This document shows, piece after piece, positions 1 through 5,949 of a DNA stretch of 9,257 nt (position 1 is the stretch's first letter; each line of letters opens with the position of its first letter). The stretch comes from Alphaproteobacteria bacterium (GTDB taxonomy: Bacteria; Pseudomonadota; Alphaproteobacteria; SMXP01): positions 1 through 9,257 of the forward strand of contig JAJFIM010000002.1 of NCBI GenBank assembly GCA_021774995.1, read 5' to 3'. Position numbers and translations under genes: made by a program. The notes below the pieces were generated by a model. That model did not search any database, had not been told where the DNA came from, and was given only the letters and a program-made list of their open reading frames with translations.

Positions 1-658
1 TGTCTTCATCTTCATAGAGGTGCCAGGCGAGAAAATTATTCGCGCGGAAACCTTGGGCCGAGCGCCCGGCCGCCTTGCGGCTGTCCAGCGCTTTGTTCAT
101 GGCATCTTTCGCCAAGGACGGCGGCATATCGCTCATCATCATGCCGTCAGCGACGCGCCCGGCCATTTTCAGCATGAGATTCATGTTCGCCCCTGCATAG
201 ACAAAAGGCGGCTCCGCCTGCGCCCAGGTCGGCCGGTAGCCTTTGATCTGAAAAATTTCGCCCTCATAGTTCAGAACGTCATCGGGCGAGGCCGCCTTAA
301 TGATCTCAATGCATTCCGCCACGGCGCGCACCCGCCGCTTGGGTTCAATTCCAAGCGCCTGCAAAGCCTCTCCCCCGCCGCCGATAACGATGGAGGCGCG
401 TCCTTTGGAAACTTCGTTCAGCGACAACAAAGACGTCGCGATGCGCCCCGGATGCGTGTCGAAAGGATTGACGGCGATCGGCCCCATGCGCAACGCATCG
501 GTGGAGCGGGCCAGTTGGGCAAAGTTCACATAAGGATCCCGCGCGTCTATGAGGCTCGATGTCCATACCGCGCGGATGCCGGAACGCTCAGCCAGCTTTC
601 CCAGTTCAGTTATTTCATCGGGCGCCGCCCTGGCGTCCAATATCACATCAATTTGCAT
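1..658 (-). CDS. Luciferase-like (LLM class) flavin/F420-dependent oxidoreductase, partial
   Basis: This is the first 219 residues of a gene that runs off the left edge, so its C-terminus is missing. The protein resembles the bacterial-luciferase / F420-dependent methylene-H4MPT reductase superfamily: a TIM-barrel enzyme that uses reduced FMN or F420 on an unidentified substrate in the cytoplasm. The family pattern is clear: AERSGIRAVWTSSL (about 23-36), the segment LSLNEVSKGRASIVIGGGG (78-96) where the family has an 'S.GR..LGIG.G' cofactor motif, an 'EC.EI.K' helix at 115-121, a GEIFQIKGY segment at 133-141, and FVYAGANMNLMLKMAGRVAD (152-171). The ATG at 658 is preceded by a weak AGGA about 9 bases upstream. 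Family members are about 280-350 residues, so roughly a quarter to a third is missing. Whether it binds FMN or F420 cannot be told. No partner gene lies upstream within the window. Confidence 0.85.
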   Translation of the reverse strand, partial: MQIDVILDARAAPDEITELGKLAERSGIRAVWTSSLIDARDPYVNFAQLARSTDALRMGPIAVNPFDTHPGRIATSLLSLNEVSKGRASIVIGGGGEALQALGIEPKRRVRAVAECIEIIKAASPDDVLNYEGEIFQIKGYRPTWAQAEPPFVYAGANMNLMLKMAGRVADGMMMSDMPPSLAKDAMNKALDSRKAAGRSAQGFRANNFLAWHLYEDED

Positions 659-836
659 CGAATCGCGTCCTAACTTTTTTCTATCTTATCCCCGCCAATA
701 TCCGCTAAAGCGTGGTCACTCCGCAGGGTTAAGTCAAGATCGCGCGTCGGCGGATTTTTCAGGGTGAACCCATCAATGGCGTTTATGCGTTTGATAAAAT
801 AAATTCGCAACCATGTTTCAAATGCCCCGCGCTTGA

Positions 837-1322
837 GCCTCTTATAAATTCAGATGGCGCCTATCCTTTCTTGATGAGCTTTTGAAGGATTACGAGAATC
901 CAGAGGACTTGCTTGGCCCTGATGGGATTTTCAAAGAGCTCAAGAAACGTTTGATCGAGAAAGCGCTCTCTACTCTAGCGAAGCAAGTCCACAATGGCGT
1001 TGGTATTTTTCTGGGAGAGAACGATATCAGCATAACGACATTGGCTGACCATATCGACTATGTCGCGCAACTGATTGGCCCGGAACATGTTGGTTTCGGA
1101 CTGGACTACCCCTTTGATCTGGATGGCTTGGACCGCGTGCTGGCGGCCAGGAAAGATATCTGGCCCGAACATCTGGGATATCGTTCAGGAATGAAATTCA
1201 TGGCGCCCGAAGCCTTACCGGAATTGACTGATGAATTGTTGCGCCGCAAGTGGAGCGATGACCATATTAGAGGGTTTTTAGGGTAAAACCTGCTGCGCGT
1301 CGCGCGCGAAGTCTGGCGTTGA
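837..1322 (+). pseudogene. Chimeric remnant: IS256-type transposase N-terminus joined to C-terminal part of M19 dipeptidase
   Basis: One open frame carries two unrelated pieces. Codons from about 870 to 970 read LDELLKDYENPEDLLGPDG and then KELKKRLIEKAL, which looks like the start of an IS256-family transposase. From about 985 the frame reads NGVGIFLGEND, then ADHIDYVAQLIGPEHVGFG, then a segment ending PEALPELTDELLRRKWSDD. This is the C-terminal third of a membrane dipeptidase (peptidase M19), including the conserved Asp region (LDY, Asp at about 1104-1106). A TAA at 1284-1286 stops translation where M19 proteins have LG(E/G)N; past it the same frame continues NLLRVAREVWR to a TGA at 1320-1322, the expected end. 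A single G-to-T change in a GAA codon would explain the TAA. The N-terminal two thirds of the dipeptidase, including metal ligands, are absent. The frame opens at 837 after a TGA and has no ribosome binding site at its TTG (882). It is most simply a dead gene. Confidence 0.75.
870..971 (+). mobile_element. Fragment of an IS256-family transposase gene (N-terminal codons only)
   Basis: About 34 codons match what I recall of IS256-family transposase N-termini: a 'LL(D/E)ELLKDY..PEDLLG..G..K.L...L.E.AL' block. The rest of the transposase, its DDE catalytic core and any terminal inverted repeat are not visible, so this is a scar rather than an element. Its 3' boundary falls between about 968 and 985, where the reading frame switches to dipeptidase sequence. 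An out-of-phase ATG at 854 reaches a stop after six codons. The family assignment is from memory of the conserved block. Confidence 0.6.
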
Positions 1323-1334
1323 AAATGGGCGTCG

Positions 1335-2468
1335 CTACTTTTTGAGACGCGCGGGATCGAGCGCCGCCGCTGGGAGGCCCACTGCCTGAAACGCAGCCCT
1401 CACGCCCTCTCCCGTGATGAGCGCGGCCGCCAAACGGCTCAGGGTCGGCGAGGTTTGAATGCCATAGCCGCCCTGCCCCGCCAGCCAGAAGAAACCGGGC
1501 GCTTCCCTATCAAACCCAAGGACCGGCGTCTTGTCCTCGAAGAATGACCGCAGGCCGGCCCACTTGCTGACGATATGACGCACGGACATCGTCGTCGCCT
1601 GTTCAACGCGGTAGGCGGCGGTGGCCACGTCGATTTCTTCGGGTTGCACATCGCACGGCGCCATCGGGGTCTCGTCGGCGGGAGACGCCAGCAGGCGCCC
1701 CGCATCGGGTTTGAAATAAAACTGCTCATCGACATCGATGACGAGAGGCCAGCCGCCAGGGTCAATGCCTTCCGGCGGATCGAATGTAATCACGGTGCGC
1801 CGTTTTGGCGTGAGGCCGAGAGGATCAATCCCCGCCAGACCTGCGATTTGATCGGCCCAGGCCCCGGCCGCATTGACGACGATTGGCGCTTCGTAAACCG
1901 CGCCTCCCGCCGTCACCCGCCACACGCCGTTAGCGTAACTCAAAGACTCAACGCCCGCAGACGTTTCCAACGCGCCGCCATGCGCGCGGAATCCGTTTAA
2001 AAACCCTTGATGCAACGTATGAACGTCAATCTCTTTGGCTGACGGGTCCCACACGCCCCCGGAATATAAATCCGGTTTGAGCGCCGGACATTTCGCATAA
2101 AGGATTTCGGCGGGCGCCCTTTCGACGCTGTCGCTTAAATCACTCAAACTCGTGAAAAACGTCTCCAAACGTTCCGACTGATCATGGGTGGCGATATAGA
2201 GCGCGCCGCAATGGCGCGTCAAAGGTTGCGCGGCGAAACCATCGGGGGGAGATTCAAAAAATGAGCGCGCGGCGCGGGTCAGGGCGCGCACATTTGCATT
2301 GCCATATGATTCAGCGAAAAAAGCCGCCGACCTGCCCGTCGCGTGATAGCCCGGCTGATGTTCACGCTCAAGAAGAAGGGTCTTGCCGTATGGACTGAGC
2401 GCATATCCGGCGGACGCCCCGGCAATGCCAGCCCCGATTATAATAAAATCATACGTCGCGCGCGCCAT
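1335..2468 (-). CDS. DauA-like FAD-dependent amine / D-amino-acid dehydrogenase (DAO family)
   Basis: The 377-residue protein is a full-length member of the DAO superfamily, oxidising a C-N bond with FAD. It has the dinucleotide-binding motif GAGIAG (12-17), the ribose-binding acid in LLLERE (E35), GYHATGRSAAFF (40-51), NAAGAWAD (199-206), PKRR (221-224), FYFKPDAG (250-257), WAGLRSF (303-309) and GQGGYGIQTS (331-340). The layout closely follows Pseudomonas aeruginosa D-arginine dehydrogenase DauA as I remember it, shifted by about two residues. On that alignment the carboxylate-contacting residues are kept (Y55, R224, Y251, R307 for DauA Y53, R222, Y249, R305). The side-chain pocket residues H48 and E87 become F50 and A89, so D-arginine is unlikely to be the substrate. 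There is no signal peptide, so it is probably cytoplasmic or peripheral. The ATG at 2468 has GGAAGA just upstream. It stands alone; its stop lies 12 bp past the dipeptidase remnant. Confidence 0.85.
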   Translation of the reverse strand: MARATYDFIIIGAGIAGASAGYALSPYGKTLLLEREHQPGYHATGRSAAFFAESYGNANVRALTRAARSFFESPPDGFAAQPLTRHCGALYIATHDQSERLETFFTSLSDLSDSVERAPAEILYAKCPALKPDLYSGGVWDPSAKEIDVHTLHQGFLNGFRAHGGALETSAGVESLSYANGVWRVTAGGAVYEAPIVVNAAGAWADQIAGLAGIDPLGLTPKRRTVITFDPPEGIDPGGWPLVIDVDEQFYFKPDAGRLLASPADETPMAPCDVQPEEIDVATAAYRVEQATTMSVRHIVSKWAGLRSFFEDKTPVLGFDREAPGFFWLAGQGGYGIQTSPTLSRLAAALITGEGVRAAFQAVGLPAAALDPARLKK

Positions 2469-2806
2469 CTATCTTCCGTTTGTTTCCGTAATTGTTATCA
2501 GCACTGAGGGGCGCAAAAGGCCGACGCGAATAGATCGCCCAGCCTTTGCGGGATACTTTAATCACCCCAATCGACCCGGAAATCAACTGATAACTCGCGC
2601 CGTATCAATTCAGGAAAGGGGCCGCCGCTCTAGCCCAAGGTCTCGCAGGCGCTGAATTGCTTTGTGGAGGAAGGCGCTAAATCGGATTCGCCAGTGTGCG
2701 AGGTACTATCCGGCGAGGGAATTAAATTTGAAATTTTCGGCGTTTCAGTTCCGTTAAATATTTGGTTTCTGAGAAGCCAATTCCGATTCTTGCTCACCTA
2801 AAAAGA
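2469..2806. other. Gene-poor intergenic stretch between the FAD dehydrogenase and tRNA-His
   Basis: These 338 bases hold no coding region I can support. The part next to 2468 must contain the dehydrogenase promoter and its GGAAGA ribosome binding site. The part next to 2807 begins, on the minus strand, with TC and five T residues after the tRNA CCA end, which may help end the tRNA transcript. An AT-rich segment lies at about 2719-2765. I looked for a copy of the tRNA 3' end, as an integrated element would leave, and saw none. Confidence 0.5.
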
Positions 2807-2883
2807 TGGTACCGCCTCCCCGGCTTGAACGGGGGACCTCTGAATCCACAATCCAGCGCTCTAACCAACTGAGCTAAGGCGGC
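2807..2883 (-). tRNA. tRNA-His, anticodon GTG (GUG), CCA encoded, no G at -1
   Basis: The 77-base cloverleaf is complete. The acceptor strands GCCGCCT and AGGCGGT pair, with a G1:U72 wobble. The D stem is GCTC/GAGC. The anticodon stem CTGGA/TTCAG contains one G:U pair around loop TTGTGGA, with anticodon GTG at 2849-2847. The T stem CCCCG/CGGGG encloses TTCAAGC. The discriminator is A73, followed by an encoded CCA. Nearly all other tRNA-His carry an extra G at -1; here the base 5' of position 1 is T. The combination of no G-1, G1:U72 and A73 is the one described for a subset of Alphaproteobacteria whose histidyl-tRNA synthetase has changed its recognition. The gene points the same way as the dehydrogenase but lies 338 bp upstream of it. 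Confidence 0.95.
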
Positions 2884-3107
2884 ATAAAAATCGGCCTTGA
2901 TCGACCATCTTTGTCAGCCCTGTAACATTTTGTACCTGCGGCGCCAATGCTTCTTATCGCCAAGTTGGGATAAATTCATTAACCCGTTGATTTATAATTC
3001 GAATAATAGGTTCCGTCAATTCGTCTCCCTGCGCAGTCGCGCTCCCCCTTGCCTTTTGCCGGTATTGGTGGGAAGACGGCCGCCCATCAAGAGGAGAGAT
3101 ACGCGTC
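2884..3107. other. Intergenic region upstream of tRNA-His and of the DUF6324-like gene
   Basis: This 224-base spacer separates two divergent units, so it should hold the tRNA-His promoter on the minus strand and the small-protein promoter on the plus strand. I see no supported reading frame in it. A TTAACCC at 2979-2985 and a perfect TATAAT at 2993-2998 are the only recognisable motifs. Confidence 0.4.
2993..2998 (+). promoter_or_regulatory. Candidate -10 element (TATAAT) for the DUF6324-like gene
   Basis: A perfect TATAAT lies about 110 bases upstream of the ATG at 3108. The nearest TTG-type -35 (TTGGGA, 2965-2970) is 22 bases away, longer than the usual 16-18, so the -35 is poor. TTAACC, a CtrA-type half-site, lies at 2979-2984 between them. 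This is a weak candidate. Confidence 0.3.
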
Positions 3108-3305
3108 ATGGGCATCAACAAGCAGACCGATGAGCAGGCGGAGATCCAAATCGGTCCGACGGAATTAGGCATGGTGCGGTTTTTCGTGCGCGGCGAAGCG
3201 TTTGAGATTCCTATGGATTTCACGCCTGACGAGGCTCAGGAAATCGCCGCCGAAATCGAAGCCGCCGCCGCTCTCGCCCGCGAGAACAAAGCGGGCAAAC
3301 GTTGA
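3108..3305 (+). CDS. Small conserved protein, DUF6324-like
   Basis: This is a 65-residue protein of unknown function. It resembles a small alphaproteobacterial family that I recall as DUF6324, whose members begin MGINK and contain an 'IQIGPT...GMVR.FV' strand block followed by 'IPMDFTP.EA.EIA.E'. Here these are MGINK (1-5), IQIGPTELGMVRFFV (13-27) and EIPMDFTPDEAQEIAAEIE (33-51). The C-terminus is an Ala/Glu-rich helix ending in basic residues. The acidic helix and short beta segment suggest a small soluble cytoplasmic protein. There is no signal peptide or membrane segment. A good ribosome binding site, GAGGAG (3091-3096), sits 11 bases before the ATG. The gene is monocistronic and converges on the lipoprotein gene with a 16-bp gap. 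Being real is well supported; the family number is from memory. Confidence 0.8.
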   Translation: MGINKQTDEQAEIQIGPTELGMVRFFVRGEAFEIPMDFTPDEAQEIAAEIEAAAALARENKAGKR

Positions 3306-3321
3306 GCGCCTCTTTCGCGCT

Positions 3322-5631
3322 TTACTCCCCCGCCACCAGAACAAAATTACCCAATACCTGAACATCGAAAGAAACCGTTGACGCCGCGTCGTCGATGCTC
3401 AAGGGCGCGCCCCCTACGATTGGGTAAACCGGATCAAAATCCCGGGTCAGTTCGTTATAAATAAAGGGGCGGAGCGCCGCGCTGTCTTCCACGCGCGCCG
3501 GATCAAAGGGAAGCGTTACGCGGGCCGGTGCGTTAAAAACAGTGCGGTATGGCCCGAACAGGACCACTTGCGAAACCGCGCCGTCCGGGGCCGGCAGGGG
3601 CGTGTCCGGATCACTCAATGCCTGCACCCCGATATATCCGGTGAAATCATCCTTGGCGCTATCCAGAAAACTCGACGCATCCACATAGTCATTCACAGCC
3701 CGCACTGCTTCTGGCCCCGTATTTGGATTTTCAACCGATTCCGGGCGATACCGGTTCTCCCAGCGATAGCCCTCCGGCTCATCGGGTCTTGGGTCGGGCT
3801 GAACGACGAGGCGCGCGCCGCTTAAAGGCCCTTGATCAACTTCGACGCTACCGCCTTCAATTTTGAGAATATCGCCGCGGGCGCTAATCGAAACTCCAAT
3901 ATTCGGAAAAACGCCAAAACGCTCAACGCCCCCCCTGATCCGATTGGCAAACCCCAGCGTAAACGCTTGCGCAAAATCGTTAAACGTTTCGGTCAATTGA
4001 ATGCGGGCAAACCCAGACGGGCACCCTTGGTCCCTCGCAGGCGCCTGCTCATAAACGCCCGGCGCCGTATAACGCTCGCACCATGTTTTTGAAAAAACGT
4101 CATTGCGCATTTCCTCTGGCGTATTAAGCGGCAGATCGTTGACCATCCGAATGTCAAGGCCCGTTTGCGAGGAATTATTATACCAGTGAGACAAGAGAAC
4201 GATGATTTCATCACGACCATCATCCAGAATGGCTTTCTCCAAATTTTCACGCACAGTGGTATGGCGCAATGGATCGTCGGGATACCCTAATTGCTCAGAC
4301 GAAGATTTAGCATAGGCGAACAAAGCGTTCGTACGCGCATTGGGGCCGCCCAAGCCGCCGCTTTTGCTAAAATTCAACTTATAGGCGCCGCCTTGGCTTT
4401 CATCAAAAGCCGCCATAGCGTAAGCCCTGAAACTCAAGAAATTGATGAAGGCGCTCTCATGAAAAACTTCCCTGATGTAAGGCTGCGGAGTTGAAAAAGG
4501 GCCGGCATTCGGATTGCCGCCCGGCCAAGGCAAACCCCATGTGGTGTAAATCACCGAAACTTGCGCGCCCGGCTCGATGGTTTCTAAATGTCGGCGCAAA
4601 TTACGCACAACAGCCGTATTATATTCCGGCGTACGCCCCACCTGGCGCACAGGTGCGATAGAAATTTCATCAGATGCATATCCCGCCTTGCAAAGTTCTT
4701 TGCGCACAGGATAAAGGTCCATAAAGTCATTTGCGTAATTGTTATGATCAGTCGTTTCGCGCGCCAACACCAATTGGCGGTAACCCTCAGAGGCAAAATC
4801 AATGGCAACCTTATCATGCTCTTCGCTGACGCCAGGAATATCGGCGTAGTAACCAAACCTAACATCCACCTTGTCGCCGTAATATTTATCCATATAGCGC
4901 GCGACGTCTTTTTCCACGGCCAGCGTCATAGGATCATGCTGCGGCGGATCATTCGGATCCCACCCCATCATATTTTGAATCCAGTAATACCGCGCCATGG
5001 CGGTTTCCTGAACATCATGCAGACCGTTGGGAATTTTTATTTTGACAATGTTCGCCATATAATCCGTACCCGTGCGGGGATCGGGACTAAAGGCGCCTGT
5101 ACTGATCCCTTTGGCGTCTTCGCGTAGAGACGCAACTTCTGCCCCCCCGACATCCTCAGCCGTTAAAACGATGTTGGGATCGACAATGGATACATAAGTC
5201 GAGCCATCGGAACTGCGCCGATAAACGCCCGAGCCATCCCACAATTGCTCCATGCCCTTCATTTGGAAAGCCACGGCATAGGGCAGCAGGCCCTTTTCAG
5301 AGCGGAACGGAAAAACGCCGACATAATCATCCGTACAGGCCTCATTTGGAGAGAGAGCCCGTTTTCCGATAATGGAATCCTCACGAATTTTCTCTGCATA
5401 TTCGATAACCGGCGTATGGGGAGAGCCCCAACTGGTCACAAGAACGGCAATTTTGTTTACGGCGGATGGCGTTGGTTCTTCCACCTGCGCAACCTCTACC
5501 TCCGGCTCATTCGAGGCGCTGGGGGCATCAGCGTCATCCCCTCCATCGCAGCCGCTCACAAAAAGCCCTAAGGCGCCGCCAAGCGCTCCCTTGAGTATTG
5601 AATTCATCACCCAAGCTTTTGTCATTTCCAT
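3322..5631 (-). CDS. Large lipoprotein with a divergent class II chelatase-like (HemH/CbiK) body and beta-rich C-terminal domain
   Basis: I start this 769-residue protein at the ATG at 5631 because GGAGG lies 8 bases upstream and a signal peptide follows at once; a longer frame from TTG 5727 would add 32 polar residues before it. Residues 1-27 are a type II signal peptide with lipobox VSGC (C28). An acidic linker runs to about 58. The body (about 60-560) has segments in ferrochelatase order: IAVLVTSWGSP (61-71), VRFGYYADIPG (257-267), YRQLVLARETTDHNNY (284-299), IYTTWGLPWPGG (361-372) and DEIIVLLSHWYNNSSQTGLD (474-493). In HemH these would be the N-terminal NLG strand, 'MRYG', 'LPLYPQ', 'SAHGLP' and 'F.SDH.ET..EID'. 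The catalytic His becomes W365 and the Glu becomes Q489, so metal insertion is doubtful. The tail (about 570-769) is beta-rich and ends VSFDVQVLGNFVLVAG, like ZU5-type or surface-protein domains. Asp at +2 would favour inner-membrane retention if the enterobacterial rule applies. The chelatase relation is inference. Confidence 0.8.
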   Translation of the reverse strand: MEMTKAWVMNSILKGALGGALGLFVSGCDGGDDADAPSASNEPEVEVAQVEEPTPSAVNKIAVLVTSWGSPHTPVIEYAEKIREDSIIGKRALSPNEACTDDYVGVFPFRSEKGLLPYAVAFQMKGMEQLWDGSGVYRRSSDGSTYVSIVDPNIVLTAEDVGGAEVASLREDAKGISTGAFSPDPRTGTDYMANIVKIKIPNGLHDVQETAMARYYWIQNMMGWDPNDPPQHDPMTLAVEKDVARYMDKYYGDKVDVRFGYYADIPGVSEEHDKVAIDFASEGYRQLVLARETTDHNNYANDFMDLYPVRKELCKAGYASDEISIAPVRQVGRTPEYNTAVVRNLRRHLETIEPGAQVSVIYTTWGLPWPGGNPNAGPFSTPQPYIREVFHESAFINFLSFRAYAMAAFDESQGGAYKLNFSKSGGLGGPNARTNALFAYAKSSSEQLGYPDDPLRHTTVRENLEKAILDDGRDEIIVLLSHWYNNSSQTGLDIRMVNDLPLNTPEEMRNDVFSKTWCERYTAPGVYEQAPARDQGCPSGFARIQLTETFNDFAQAFTLGFANRIRGGVERFGVFPNIGVSISARGDILKIEGGSVEVDQGPLSGARLVVQPDPRPDEPEGYRWENRYRPESVENPNTGPEAVRAVNDYVDASSFLDSAKDDFTGYIGVQALSDPDTPLPAPDGAVSQVVLFGPYRTVFNAPARVTLPFDPARVEDSAALRPFIYNELTRDFDPVYPIVGGAPLSIDDAASTVSFDVQVLGNFVLVAGE

Positions 5632-5697
5632 GACTTTCGCCTCCCGTATTTTCGCGGCTTCTCGTTTTTTAAAGAGTGACCCCAATGAAGGGGTATC

Positions 5698-5722
5698 GGA
5701 ACCCAATTGCTGGTGGGGTTCC
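5698..5722 (-). repeat. Inverted repeat GGAACCC/GGGTTCC upstream of the lipoprotein gene
   Basis: A perfect 7-bp stem (5698-5704 with 5716-5722) encloses an 11-base loop. A second small hairpin, ACCCC/GGGGT at 5679-5694, follows 3 bases later on the minus strand. Both lie 48-91 bases upstream of the chosen ATG (5631), so they may form in its leader RNA or be protein-binding sites. Neither is followed by a clear T-run on the minus strand. Confidence 0.5.
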
Positions 5723-5819
5723 ACCAAGTGAGGAGGCGTCTTGACCGGTCAGAGCATGGACGCTCCATTTTGAGAACAGCACCTCCGGCGCGCATTGGGC
5801 AGTCCGCCACCCCCTTTCG

Positions 5820-5835
5820 TTAACCCTGTTCTTAA
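5820..5835. promoter_or_regulatory. CtrA-like site, TTAA-N8-TTAA (one base longer than consensus)
   Basis: TTAA at 5820-5823 and TTAA at 5832-5835 are separated by 8 bases; read on the minus strand the second half is TTAAC. The Caulobacter CtrA consensus is TTAA-N7-TTAAC, so spacing is off by one. It lies upstream of a kinase that resembles the PleC/DivJ group, which feeds the DivK-CtrA pathway. This is a weak candidate. Confidence 0.25.
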
Positions 5836-5882
5836 AGGATGTTTGGCGCGCGGCCCCCCTTGAGATAAGTTAAAGCCGAGAA

Positions 5883-5911
5883 GGGGGAAGGCAATGGGAC
5901 AAACTTCCCCC
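5883..5911 (+). repeat. Inverted repeat GGGGGAAG/CTTCCCCC in the kinase leader
   Basis: A perfect 8-bp stem (5883-5890 with 5904-5911) encloses a 13-base loop. Both arms can also pair elsewhere: the left arm with CCCCCTT at 5855-5861, and the right arm's C-run (5907-5912) with the G-run at 5969-5974 that precedes the kinase start. No T-run follows, so it is not an ordinary terminator. Confidence 0.6.
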
Positions 5912-5923
5912 CATTTGCGTATC

Positions 5924-5949
5924 GGTCTGGCCTTTTTACGCGCCAGACC
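5924..5949 (+). repeat. Inverted repeat GGTCTGGC/GCCAGACC in the kinase leader
   Basis: A perfect 8-bp stem (5924-5931 with 5942-5949) encloses a 10-base T-rich loop. It lies about 40 bases before the kinase start and between the two halves of a possible C-run/G-run pairing. It could be a dyad operator or an RNA hairpin. Neither strand has a T-run after the stem. Confidence 0.6.

Noticed and set aside
20..673. Plus-strand open frame of 217 codons over the left edge
   Set aside because: It is antisense to the LLM oxidoreductase, whose minus-strand translation shows clear family motifs; the plus-strand product has no recognisable pattern.
1575..2000. Plus-strand open frame of 141 codons inside the FAD dehydrogenase
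   Set aside because: It lies antisense to a well-supported gene and has an Arg/His-rich composition typical of a shadow frame in GC-rich DNA.
2469..2806. tRNA-linked integration site next to tRNA-His
   Set aside because: No second copy of the tRNA 3' end and no integrase are visible in the window.
2897..3133. Plus-strand open frame overlapping the start of the DUF6324-like gene
   Set aside because: It has no ribosome binding site, overlaps the better supported small gene in another frame, and its product looks random.
3305..3321. Possible bidirectional terminator AGCGC/GCGCT between the convergent DUF6324-like and lipoprotein genes
   Set aside because: The stem is only 5 bp with a 7-base loop, and only three T residues follow on the plus strand; too weak to call.
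4588..5127. Plus-strand open frame of 179 codons inside the lipoprotein gene
   Set aside because: It is antisense to the lipoprotein and shows no domain, start signal or sensible composition.
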